From: Auxenochlorella pyrenoidosa
Taxonomy: Eukaryota; Chlorophyta; Trebouxiophyceae; Chlorellales; Chlorellaceae
Direction: 5' to 3'
Length of the DNA stretch: 29,368 nt
Assembly (NCBI GenBank): GCA_001430745.1
Contig: KQ482042.1
Coordinates: 1,405,132-1,434,499, forward strand
Shown: positions 10,741 to 21,200 of the stretch, piece by piece
Position numbering within the stretch: position 1 is the first letter of the stretch
Layout: each line of letters begins with the position of its first letter
Translations under genes and position numbers: made by a program
The notes under the pieces: generated by a model
Told to the model about the DNA's origin: nothing
The model's database searches: none
What the model saw: the letters and a program-made list of their open reading frames with translations, nothing else

Positions 10741-10949
10741 GCCCAGCCTTGTGGGGACATGCACGTGAGAAAAGATAGGCTGCTGAAAAATCCAAAGAAT
10801 GTTTGAACACTGTCCGGACATGGGCAGCATGAGGTTGACTACGCAGGTGGCAAGCGCCAAGCCTGCCGTTGTCACACGGCAGCGTGGAAATGACCTTGTG
10901 AATGTGGCGTTCACTATTGTTTCGGGCAGTTTGACACGGGCGATCATTC

Positions 10950-10954
10950 TTACA
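10950..10954 (-). terminator. candidate TGTAA poly(A) signal of fibrillin gene
   Basis: TTACA on the + strand reads TGTAA on the gene's strand, about 265 bases after its stop. It is plausible by position only. Confidence 0.4.
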
Positions 10955-11219
10955 TACGATGCAAGCTCGCCCTCGGGGCAGCAGGACTGGCTGGGTAGCA
11001 CACTGAGGGCCAGTGCTGTGGGGCAGCTCAAAACAGCAGATACGAGATGGTTGCAAAGGTGGTAAGATTCATTCACGGCAGGGGGGGAAGACCAGACAGT
11101 GAGACCAGGGCTAGGCAGGCAATTAAAGGAATAACAAATGGAAGAGGGCAATGCAGGAGTCGGGCCGGGAAGCCAGACATGCTGCCTCGCAGGGCTGGCG
11201 CCCCCTGCTGGGCGCCAGC

Positions 11220-13254
11220 TCAGAGCGCGGCGGTGCCGTTGCTGTTGTTGCTGGCGCTGCCGCCCTCCTGGCCCTCCTCGATCACAGCAGACGGCTCGAT
11301 CACCACGACCGTCTCCCCGCTGCTGTCGGAGGCGGCCCCCACTGCGGCCGCCACAGAGGGGCTGGCAGAGCTGCTGGGCAGGGGGTCCTGGTCCTCAATC
11401 GCCTCCCAGTCGCTGGTGTTCATGGCGGACGCGCCGCCAGCCCAGGCATCGCTGCCGTCGCTGCTGCCCTCGCGCACCAGCACAAAGACCGAGCCGCCGT
11501 CGCCGCGAGTGATGCGCAGGCTGTCATCTGCGCAGCGGTGTGTGTGGGCAGGGCGGACGGGTTGCACAGGGGTGCGACGGCAGGGGGGTGGCAGCAGGCA
11601 TAGGTTTGGTGCGACGCGGGACCTCGGCTCGCCCACACCCAGTTCCCCTGGTCAAGGATGCCCTGCGCTGGGGCACATACCGAAGGCAGCATGCGAGCGC
11701 TCTGGCAGACTCCTCCCCTCACCCAGGTAAGTGTTGAGCAGCCAGGAGGAGGCGGTGGGGGTGGAGGACAGCGGGATGCGCAGGTCGGGGAGCCCGCTGA
11801 GCAGGCCACCCAGCGTGCCCAGCGCGGAGCGCAGCGGCCCCTCCACAGGCTGCAGCGCAGACTGCGTGCGAGGCACGGGAGGCGGGGGGGCGGGCGGGCA
11901 GGAGCCGGATCAGCGGGCAGTGTGCATGCAGCTGCATGCCCGGCCAATACACCCACGTCATGCACTCGTTCCGCTGGGCCGGTGGATTTAGCAGGGCACA
12001 CCCGGCTCGCGGGCTCCCACCCAGCCCAAGGCCATCCCCGGGCGCACCTGCACCGGCGCCAGGTCGACCCGCTGGCCCAGCAGCTCCAGGCTGGAGGGCA
12101 GCGCCAGGTCGGACAGCAGCTGGGGGGTGGCCACCCGCCCCTCCTCAAACTTGACTTGCAGCAGCTTGGGGGAGCGCACCTCAAAGGAGGCGGTGGCGCT
12201 CAGCGCCGTCTTGCTGCGGGGGGGCAGGGGGCGGGCGGGGCAAGGGGCGAGGGTGGGCGCCATGCTGCCGCGCTCCCCGCATCGCAGGGTGGCGCTCGAG
12301 GCGTGGCAGGCGCGTGCGCGACGAGGGGCAGGGCCCGCAGGCGATCCAGCCCCAGCCACGCCCGCCCAAACCCCCATCCCAGGCGGCCCCACCGGCAGGG
12401 CACCTCGCCCCGCTCCCAGACACCCAGCGCAGTGGCGCAGCAACCCACCCACCCCCAACACACACACACACTCAACCCACCCCCACCCACCCACCCACCT
12501 GAGCGGCGCCTCCAGCTCCACGCGGTTCTCCACCGTCATGCCCAGCGGGTCGATGGCCTGGGTCACCTCGCCCACCGTCACCAGCGGAAGCCGCCCCAGT
12601 GCCAGCAGCGCAATCAGCTCCGAGTTGGAGGTGTAGACCAGGCGCCAGGCGCCACCCAGCGCGGCGCGCGCCTCGTTGGGCTCTGGGGTGGGGTTGCGCG
12701 CCTCCAGCTGCACGCACCCGGGCAGGCACGAGGTGAGGGCATTGGAATGGCAGCAGGCACAGCGGTGGGCGCTGCTGTGCAGGTGGGAGGGGGGCTATGA
12801 TTCTTCTTGGCTTGAGCCTGGGGCCGACATGCCCCAGCAGTGCGCAAGCATGCATTCATGGAGAACATAAGAGAACATAAGAGGCGCCGGATCGTGCAGC
12901 CGTGAGCCTGCTTCAAATCATGCCCAACAACGCGTCCCTTCAGCATGATGCACGATGACCCACCTGCGTGATGAGCTCGTTGATCTCAGCCCGGCTGTCG
13001 CTGCTGGCAGCAAGGCCGCGCTCAGTACCCCAGAAGGAGTCCAGCAGCGCCATCTTCAGCTCCACCAGCTCCGGGTCCTGCCCAGCAGCGGCAGCAGCAG
13101 CGGCCTGCGGGCGCACCGCCAGGCTGCGGCGACGGCGGGGCACAGGGGCTGTCGCCGGGCGGGCGGCAGAAGCCACACCGCTCCGCGCACTCGCCCTGGT
13201 GCTGGAGCAGCGGAAGGGCACGGCGCCGGCTGGCGCCAGAGAGGCCGCAAACAT
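11220..13254 (-). CDS. Plastid fibrillin / plastid-lipid-associated protein (PAP)
   Basis: Exons in transcript order: 13254-12964, 12707-12499, 12213-12048, 11861-11723 and 11527-11220. All join in frame to 370 residues. The N-terminus (about residues 1-50) is rich in Ala, Ser, Arg and Val with almost no acidic residues, as in a chloroplast transit peptide. The mature part has ELKMALLDSFWGTERGL and SRAEINELI, then PNEARAALGGAWRLVYTSN, NRVELEAPL, FEVRSPKLLQVKFEEGRV and a C-terminal DDSLRITRGDGGSVFVLVR block, the PAP_fibrillin pattern. Fibrillins coat plastoglobules or associate with thylakoids and respond to light and stress (known for the family). The last 80 residues are Ser/Ala/acidic and not conserved. 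Intron 2 begins with a strong G-quadruplex-like run. The gene is divergent from TAPT1, with 281 bases between the start codons. Confidence 0.93.
12476..12496 (-). other. G-quadruplex motif at 5' splice site (fibrillin intron 2)
   Basis: The transcript reads, just after the GT donor (12498-12497), GGG-T-GGG-T-GGG-T-GGGGG-T-GGG. Single-base loops fit a very stable quadruplex pattern. A (GT/CA)7 run follows at 12458-12471. Confidence 0.85.
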
Positions 13255-13535
13255 GGTGGCTGAGTTTGTTCTCCCGGTTGGGTCGAATGCTCACAACACG
13301 CGGCAATCTCCACGATGCCCGGCCAGGAGAGAGGAATGGCGAATGGGGGAGAGAGCCGCCACGTCATAAAAGATGGTGCCTGCAGCCCTCTCTCTTGGGC
13401 GTCCCGTTGCTTGGCAAATCGCAGGGAGGGGCGTCCTAGCGATCCCGAACACTTTTGGCCTTGGTCGTGCCCCCCAGTCTCCTGACCCGATCACAAATTG
13501 CGAGGATGGGAGCTTGAGCATCGCACAGGCAGCTC
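13255..13535. promoter_or_regulatory. shared divergent promoter region, fibrillin / TAPT1
   Basis: It is the 281 bases between two outward start codons. It contains GCCACGTCA at 13358-13366 (TGACGTGGC on the fibrillin strand), an ACGT-core element like plant G-box/ABRE sites. Next to it is CATAAAAG (13365-13372), TATA-like for the + strand gene. The role of either element is inference. Confidence 0.4.
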
Positions 13536-16500
13536 ATGCAGACAGAGACCGCGCCATTGGGAGCTGCCAGCCCCGGCTGGCAGACTGTGGGCAGCAGGCG
13601 GCGCCGTCGGCAGGGTAGTGGCAGCGGCTTCCTGGCAGCGGCGGCAACCGCATCAGAGGGTGAGGAGCACAGCGATGGCAGTGGCGACAGTGGAGCTTAC
13701 GAGCGTGAAGCGTCGCCTGGTGCAGGCATGGAGCGCATCCTGTCCACCAGCCTGCCCTCACCCCGGCAGCAACTGGGCTTCGTTGCCCAGCTGGTCGCGG
13801 ATGCGGGCGAGGGCGTCAGTGGGGATGTATCTGCGGCTCCGCCGCTGTCACCGCCGCGCTCAAACCTGCACAGTCTGCTGCAGCAGAATCAGCAGCAGCA
13901 GCAGCTAGACCAGCACGCCCTGGGCGGCCTTGCACGGCAGGACAGCCAGTCTGCTGTCAGCCTGGCGGACCTGGCGCGCAGCGGCCTGCGCAGCTCCAAG
14001 TCAGAGGCGGCCACGCTCAGCGCACGCTCGGCGCGCAGCGCGGCGTTGCTGCGGCACAGCGCGCAGGAGGGCGACCCGTCTGGCGCCCTGGAGGGGGTCG
14101 CCGAGTCCCTGCCGCTGGACCGAGTGGTCGAGTCGGCGGGGCCGGCGCACGGGCCGCCGCAGCCACGGCGCGGTGAGTTCCCAGTCATGCGGCTCTGCCG
14201 CAGCCAATGCTCTGCTGCCCTCAACTTTGCATGCTGCCCAACATGTGCAGCATTGTCCGGCAGCCCGCCTGTCATCCTGCCAGGCTTACGGTGATGCGCT
14301 CCCCACAACGTCGCATGGCCCCGGAGCAACCCACCAATTTGCGCCCCTGTTTTGCCCCCCCTGGCCAGCAGGNNNNNNNNNNNNNNNNNNNNNNNNNNNN
14401 NNNNNNNNNNNNNNNNNNNNNNNNNNNNNNNNNNNNNNNNNNNNNNNNNNNNNNNNNNNNNNNNNNNNNNNNNNNNNNNNNNNNNNNNNNNNNNNNNNNN
14501 NNNNNNNNNNNNNNNNNNNNNNNNNNNNNNNNNNNNNNNNNNNNNNNNNNNNNNNNNNNNNNNNNNNNNNNNNNNNNNNNNNNNNNNNNNNNNNNNNNNN
14601 NNNNNNNNNNNNNNNNNNNNNNNNNNNNNNNNNNNNNNNNNNNNNNNNNNNNNNNNNNNNNNNNNNNNNNNNNNNNNNNNNNNNNNNNNNNNNNNNNNNN
14701 NNNNNNNNNNNNNNNNNNNNNNNNNNNNNNNNNNNNNNNNNNNNNNNNNNNNNNNNNNNNNNNNNNNNNNNNNNNNNNNNNNNNNNNNNNNNNNNNNNNN
14801 NNNNNNNNNNNNNNNNNNNNNNNNNNNNNNNNNNNNNNNNNNNNNNNNNNNNNNNNNNNNNNNNNNNNNNNNNNNNNNNNNNNNNNNNNNNNNNNNNNNN
14901 NNNNNNNNNNNNNNNNNNNNNNNNNNNNNNNNNNNNNNNNNNNNNNNNNNNNNNNNNNNNNNNNNNNNNNNNNNNNNNNNNNNNNNNNNNNNNNNNNNNN
15001 NNNNNNNNNNNNNNNNNNNNNNNNNNNNNNNNNNNNNNNNNNNNNNNNNNNNNNNNNNNNNNNNNNNNNNNNNNNNNNNNNNNNNNNNNNNNNNNNNNNN
15101 NNNNNGGGGCGGGCGCGGGGCCTGAGGTGCGCCTCGTGCGGTGCAGCGACTGCTCCCCAGGGACCTTATCCTGAATCCTATGGGTTGAGGCAGACATGCA
15201 CGGGTCCCTGTCGCCGGACGCAGAGGGCAGCTTGAGCGGCTGTACCAGAGCACAGCGTGCAGCAGGCATTGAAGGAAGGAAGTGTGACAGCTCCGGTGGC
15301 CACGCTTGGAGGTGGAATAACCTGCTCCCTGACATGCCTCTGGGCCCCTGCTGCAGGCCATCTTCACTCTACTGCCGCTGAGAGTGGGCCTGGCGCTGCT
15401 GGCGCTGTGGCGTAGCTTGCTTGGCGCCCCTGAAAGCAGTTACGGCAGCACCACTACCTCCACTGGCGATGCACGAGCAACGGAGCAGCAGCCAAGAGGG
15501 GCCCCGCCATCCAAGGCAGTTAGGCACGTTTCCAAGGGCCAGAAGCAGCAGCAGCAGCAGCAGGAGCAGCAGCAGCAGCAGGAACAGCAGCAGCAGCAGG
15601 AAGCAGTTCAGGAGGCGCGGGGGCGGGCGAGGGCCCAGCGGTGGCGGCCTCGGCGGGCACGGCTGCGCGGCGACCAGCTGTTCGACCTGCTGTGCGCGGC
15701 CATGTCCCTGGGGGTGGTGCTGTTCCTGTGGAACCTCAACGCCGGCACGCTCTACTTCTGGATGAAGGTGGGGTGGAGTGGGTGGGTGGGTGTTTGCTGG
15801 GAGGTACGGGTCGCGGCGCCTGCGCCTTCAAGCACGAGGCATGGTGCTGGTGCAGCTTTGCACGCGGCACGCGTGTGGCACTGCGAGTGCTGGGGATCTG
15901 CTGACCGCCAGGTGAGGGGACAGGGCCTGCAGGCGGGCGGTGCCCCCTCACCATCGGTGCCCTTGCAACCCTCCTCCACCGGGTCCCTGCCCTGCCTGAG
16001 CCGCAGGACCTGACCCAGGAGCTGCTGAAGCTGTCGGTGCTGTACACCGCGCTGGAGCTGAGCGACAAGGTGGGCTGGCGGGCGCCCCACCCCACCATGC
16101 TCCCTGCCTGACCGTGCTGTCAGTATGGACTGTCGCCCTCTGCTTGCGTCCTCAACCGCACAGGCTCTGTGCCTGGCTGGAACCGTGCGCGTCAAAGGCC
16201 TGCCTTGCCTGCCTCCCTTGTCGCCCCCCATGCCTCCAGATCTGCTGCTCCTTTGGGGTGGACGTGCTGGAGGCCCTGGCCGCCTCGTGCACCCAGCTGG
16301 CCGCGGGGTGGAGCCGCGGCGCCGCCTGCGCGCTGGCCAGCGACGTGGCGGTGGCGTCGGCGCTGCTGGCGCTGCACGGGGCCACCCTGATGAGCCAGGT
16401 GGGGCGGGGCGGGGTGGGACCTAGGGCGCTGCCCCCGCCGCACGCCGGCATGCATCGCCTGGATGCAAGCCTTCCAGGTGGGGTGATGCTCCCTGGGGCA

Positions 16501-17994
16501 ACATCTTTGCACTGCTTTGCGTGCACGCTCGCCGTCCCGCCTCCCATCCCGGTTGTGGGCGAGGCACGCCCATGCCCCCTCCCTCCCCCGCCCTGCCCCG
16601 CCCCTGCCCAACCCAACCCCCCTCCCACCCCCGGCCGGCAGGCCATGGTGTTTGGCGTGGCCATGAACAGCAAGAAGAACACGCTGGTGGCGCTGCTCAT
16701 CGCGGCCAACTTCACAGAGATCAAGGGTGAGGGGGGGGGCGTGGCCTGCGGTTGTTGCCTGCCTCAGATGCCCGGCTGCCCTGCCCTGCAATGCTTGACT
16801 GCTGCACCGCAAATGTGGTCTGCCTGCTCTCGGGTACGAGGCACAAGGTTCGGGCACTGCACACTCACTGCTGCCGGCCCCGCCCTTGCACCCCTGGCGC
16901 TCAGGCACCGTGCTCAAGCGGTTTGACACCGGCAAGCTCTTCTCGCTGGCCTGCCAGGACGTGGTGGAGCGCTTCCACCTGCTGCTCATCCTCGCGTTTG
17001 TGATTGTGGAGGAGATGGGCAACAGGTGGGGGGCTGGGGCCGGGGGAGGGGGTCTGCGACATGCTGGCCTGCAGGCTGAAGGCAGAAATGCATTGCTGCC
17101 CAGCTTTGCCCACTGGTTCACTTCGCTGTCAATGGCGCTGTGCAAGTAAAGCTGCCTCAAGTCATGTGGCCCCCTCGCGGCACCTCGCATGCTGTGCTGC
17201 GTGCTGGGCCCGCGCCTGCTCCCGCAAGCTGTGCCCCAGCCCCTGGCCGGGCACCCTTGCAGCGGCTCGCGCTCGCCCAACCCGCGCCTGCTGATGGGCT
17301 GCGCCCACATCTACGCCGGCGAGATGGTGATCGACGTCATCAAGCATGCTGTGCTGGGCAAGTTTAACGAGATCAGGTGGGGTGGGGGTGAGAGGCTGGC
17401 GCTGGGTGTCTCGGGGAGGTTGCCCCGCGAGGGGCATGGGGCCTGGGGTGGTCAGGGCATGCTTTTCCATGCGCCACTGCCAGAGCGGTGGCGCAGGTCG
17501 CAGTAAGCACGCCGCGCCTGGGTAACTTTGAGACCTAAAAAGTGGCGCCTGCTGGAAACGAGCTCCCGCTGGCCTCGGCTGCCCCCCAACCTGCCCCGCC
17601 TCGCAGGCCGGGCGTGTACCGCGAGTACATGCGCGACCTGTGCGACCGCGTCTCCTCCGCCCAGTCCCACAACATCCACAAACTGGTCGGGTTTGAGCCC
17701 TTTGCGCCCGCCGCGCTGGCCTTCCGCATCGCCGCCACCGCCGCCGCACTGCGAGCCAGCACCGGCGGCGCCGCACAGCCCGTTGTGGTTGCTGCAGCTG
17801 CCGCCTGGCTGGTGGCCGCCTGGCTGCTGCTCCTGGTGGCCAAAGTCGGCCTTGGATACCTGCTGAAGCTGATAGCGACAGCCTACCTGCGGCACTATGA
17901 GGCCAAGCGGGGCGCGCGGCATGCACGGCGGTCTGCGGTGCTGCAGCATCCGCCGCTGACGCCAGCAGCGACGCCAGCAAAGAAGGAGGAGTGA
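13536..17994 (+). CDS. TAPT1: TAPT1 family (DUF747) multi-pass membrane protein, interrupted by assembly gap
   Basis: Exons seen: 13536-14172, then one or more in or touching the gap (an acceptor precedes 14372; a possible donor follows 15126), then 15357-15767, 16007-16069, 16240-16398, 16642-16726, 16905-17025, 17263-17376 and 17607-17994. All joins after the gap keep frame. The N-terminus is long, Ser/Ala/Gln-rich and low-complexity. After the gap come FTLLPLRVGLALLALWR, a polyQ insert, RLRGDQLFDLLCAAM, LELSDKICCSFGVDVLEAL, AMNSKKNTLVALLIAANFTEIKGTVLKRF, CQDVVERFHLLLILAFVIVEE, MVIDVIKHAVLGKFNEI and YREYMRDL, all typical of TAPT1 (Arabidopsis POD1, yeast Emp65). Family members are ER or ciliary-base membrane proteins linked to protein folding (known). 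The C-terminus is basic (KKEE end). The conserved start of the domain is lost in the gap. Confidence 0.93.
14373..15105. other. assembly gap (733 N)
   Basis: A run of 733 N. The phases at its edges (one base left over at 14172; phase 0 at 15357) mean that the hidden coding length plus its visible flanks is 2 modulo 3. Confidence 1.
15546..15602 (+). repeat. CAG/polyQ tract in TAPT1
   Basis: The codons give Q6-E-Q5-E-Q5-E, nearly all CAG. It lies between the first membrane segment and the conserved RGDQLFDLL block. Confidence 0.97.
15770..15790 (+). other. G-quadruplex motif at 5' splice site (TAPT1)
   Basis: Right after the GT donor at 15768: GGGG-TGGAGT-GGG-T-GGG-T-GGG. Confidence 0.8.
16401..16418 (+). 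other. G-quadruplex motif at 5' splice site (TAPT1)
   Basis: Right after the GT donor at 16399: GGGG-C-GGGG-C-GGGG-T-GGG. Bases 16401-16410 are perfectly complementary to 16595-16604 near the 3' end of the same intron. Confidence 0.85.
17028..17052 (+). other. G-quadruplex motif at 5' splice site (TAPT1)
   Basis: Right after the GT donor at 17026: G6-CT-G4-CC-G5-A-G5. Confidence 0.85.
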
Positions 17995-18031
17995 ACGGGC
18001 TGCCAGCAGGCTTGGACCACTCTGTACTATC

Positions 18032-18036
18032 TGTAA
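18032..18036 (+). terminator. TGTAA poly(A) signal of TAPT1 gene
   Basis: TGTAA lies about 38 bases after the stop codon. The next gene on the same strand starts at 18252. Confidence 0.65.
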
Positions 18037-18251
18037 TCCCTTTCAACGACCGTGACACCTTATAGAGGCAGCAGGTCAGTCTGCAAGTGGCTCAGGGGCA
18101 TGTCGTGCATAGCAGGCGTATGTTGCCAGGCTGGCCAACCGCGTGGGAGCGCCTTTACTTGCGATTGTCCCGTTTCACCATCTGCATTCCACTTCAAGTA
18201 TTCCTTTCTGAAGACACCGCAACATATAGGGCCTGCCTGTTGTTCGAAACA

Positions 18252-21200
18252 TGAGGCGTCGCTTTGAGAGCTTGCTCGAGTTTGGCCGCGGCACAACAGC
18301 CACTGTGTGAGTTTGCATCGTATAGAACTCCGTTGCGCACTGCTTTTCCGGGGCCCCTTCTGCGAGATGGGCATACCGTGGGCGACCTGAATCCTTTGTC
18401 CCTCTGCTGCAGTTACAAGGCAACGCGCAAGGCGGATGGAAAAGAATATGCCGTGAAGGCGAGCCGGTTGGGGCCGTGGCGGGCTGGTGCACTCAGCTGC
18501 CTGCCGCTGACGGCGCCACACGAGCAGCTTTACTGTCCCCTGCCAGGGGCTGCCAGCACGTCACCACACAGTCTGCCATCCCGTGCTCGCATGGAGGCAT
18601 GCCATCACCCTGCCCATCCCCAAGTGCAGGTGTTTGACAACGTGGACAACAGCGCCGCCGACTGGCGCGGCCTGCTGCGCGAGATGGTCCTGCTGTCGAC
18701 CCTCGACCACCCGCACGTGGTCAAGTTCAAGGAGGCCTTCCTGTCCTCTGACGGCACCGCCTGCGTGGTGATGGAGCTGCTGCGGGGCGACACGCTGGCG
18801 GAGACACTCAAGTGAGGGGCAAAGCGCCGCGGCCGAGCTGTGCAGGTCTGGCAGCCAGCGTGCCATCCTGTGCTGAAAGCCAACGCGCCCTGCGCCCCCT
18901 CACTCTGCTTCGCGGCGCCCGCCCCTCGCCTCTGCTGCAGGCGCCAGCGGGCGCGCGGCCAGCACCTGCCCGAAGAGGTGGTGTGGCGCCTCTTTCTGCA
19001 GATTGCCTTGGCGCTGCGCTACCTGCACGCCAACCGTGTGTGCCACCGCGACCTCAAGCCATCCAACATCCTGTTCTCCGACGCCAGCGGCAGCTGCCTG
19101 AAGATTGTGGACTTTGGGCTGGCCAAGTTCATGCGCACCCACCTGACCAACACGCTGGTGTGTGCCTGCAACGGCTGGGGAGGGGCAGGACATTGAAGCA
19201 GCGCCCATGCTATGCCAGCCTGGCTTCTGCCAGAGTGGCGAGCCAGGGCTTGGTGCAGTGGCCGACATGGCCGACACATGTCTGCAGCGCACGACAGGAG
19301 GGGATGCTCAGCCATGCAGCAAAGACCCGTGTCTAACTGTTGCTCCCAGCCCTGCCTCGCAGGTCGGCACGCCGTGCTACGCCGCGCCCGAGTTGTTCCA
19401 GTTTCAGCCATATGGCTGCGCCTGCGACGTCTGGTCCCTGGGCTGTATCCTGCACGAGCTGGCGTCACTGCAGCTGGCCTTTCAGGCGGAAAGCATACGC
19501 CAGCTGCGGGCCAAGGCGAGTGGGGCCCTGCGTGCTGCGCATGCTGTGGTCGGCCTTCTCGGCAAGGTTGCCATGCCGTTGCGGCGAGCACCTTCCCGTC
19601 AGCCCTTGTTCCTCCGTACCAAAGAGGTGTGGAGCAATGCCCCGGCCCCCACAGCATCCCCTGCCTGACTGCCCAGCTCCTGCCCGCCCCCCCCCCCCCC
19701 CCCTGCGCAGGTGACGCGTGGCGAGACAGCGCCACTGCCGCCGCAGTACAGCCAGGAGCTGCGCGACACGCTGGCCCTGCTGCTGGCCACCGACCCGGCC
19801 GAACGCATCACCATTGAGCAGCTGCTGGCCCTGCCCAACGTGGCGCGCCGCCTGGAGGCGCTGCAGCAGGCGGGGGCGGTGTGCAGCGGCGCCCGCGCCG
19901 GCGGCGGCGCGGTGCCCGCCGAGGTCCTGGACAGGGCGCTGCGGAAGCTCGAGGCAAGCGATGGGCGCGCTGCTGCACCTGCTGTGCTGCTGGCATGGCG
20001 GGCAGGGAGTGGGACTGGGAAAGGTCTTGCTTACATGATGGGCGAGCAAGACACCGCTCCAGCTCCGGCTCCGGTCACGACCTCTCCTTCGCCCCCCACT
20101 CACCTTGCTGCAGACCCAGGGCTCCTCCGAGCTGCCCCGCACCGCCAGCTCTCTGAGCCGCATGATGGCCGACCTGCTGCCGCCTCCAAGGTACAGCGCA
20201 GAGCGGCAGGGTGACGCCAGCGCGGCAACACCCCGGCAGCAGGCGCCGGCTCCGGCTGCAACATCGCTGCCCCTGGATGCCGTCCTCTCCTCGCCATTCT
20301 ATGAGGCATCCAGCGGGGCTGGCACCCCCAAGAGCCCCGGCGGCGGCAGCCCGGGAGTGCTACACCAGGCTGCAGCGCTGGCGGCGCTGGTGCAGGGCAG
20401 CCCGCTCGAGAGCCCCCGCAAAGCGGCGCCAGCAGGAAGCACGGTGCATGCGCTGGCCCAGGCCCACAGCACAAACGCAGCCGTCCCAGCAGCCTGCACT
20501 CCCGGCCCCAAGCTGCACCCAAAGTATGCGGCCCTGGTGGCTGCCAGCGAGGCGGCCTCGCGGCGCAGCAGCACAACAGGCAGCGACAGCCCAGCCAAGG
20601 CGCCCCCTAGTCCTCCGGTGGTCGACATGCCAGCACCAGCAGCAGCAGCAGCAGGGGGGAGCCGCTTCCGCCCTGACTCCCCCAGTAGCTCTATCGCTGC
20701 ACGGCAGGCATCCAGTCGAGCCAGCAGCCATGAGGCTACCGTCAGGAGCGGCAGCGCCAGCCCTGCAACCGTCCTCCGCCAGGCGGCAGCTGCCAGCATT
20801 CGGCTGGAGGAGGAGGCCATGCTGCGGCTTATGACCGAGCGGATCAGCAGGCTGGCCACGCCTCCAGCCAGCTCAGGAGCCACACCCCGCATCGCGACAG
20901 CTGCACTGACGGGAGCTGCCAGCATTCGGCAGGAGGAGGAGGCCATGCTGCGGCTTGTGACCGAGCGCATCAAGCTGGCGACGCCGCCATCCAGCTCAGG
21001 GCCCACACCCCGCTTCTCCTCAACGGCAGCCGCTGCCGGCTTTCCGTGCCCGTCTCCGCGCGTGGCCCTCCAGCTGCCTACACCTGGCAGCACCCGTCCT
21101 GCGGTGCAGGGATCCAGCCAATGCTGCCCCTCCCCCCTGGGCCCAGTGTCCCTGCATCCCGCTGATGCACCCGTTGCCACAGCCCTGGATGCTGCAGCAG

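Larger units (their letters stand above)
10662..11219. other. intergenic region between converging ZZ-Bles03 and fibrillin genes
   Basis: It holds the two 3' UTRs. Inward-facing TGTAA motifs at 10736-10740 (+) and 10950-10954 (-) suggest that the two transcripts end without overlapping. No gene is supported. Confidence 0.55.

Noticed and set aside
11658..12800. 380-residue plus-strand open frame
   Set aside because: It is a shadow of the fibrillin exons and introns on the other strand, with no recognisable motif; high GC keeps stops rare.
13889..15367. 492-residue minus-strand open frame
   Set aside because: About half is N from the assembly gap, and the rest is antisense to TAPT1 exon 1.
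18467..18468. GT donor eight bases past the GC donor in kinase intron 2
   Set aside because: It leaves two extra bases and breaks the frame with the exon at 18630; the GC donor gives the conserved kinase strand.
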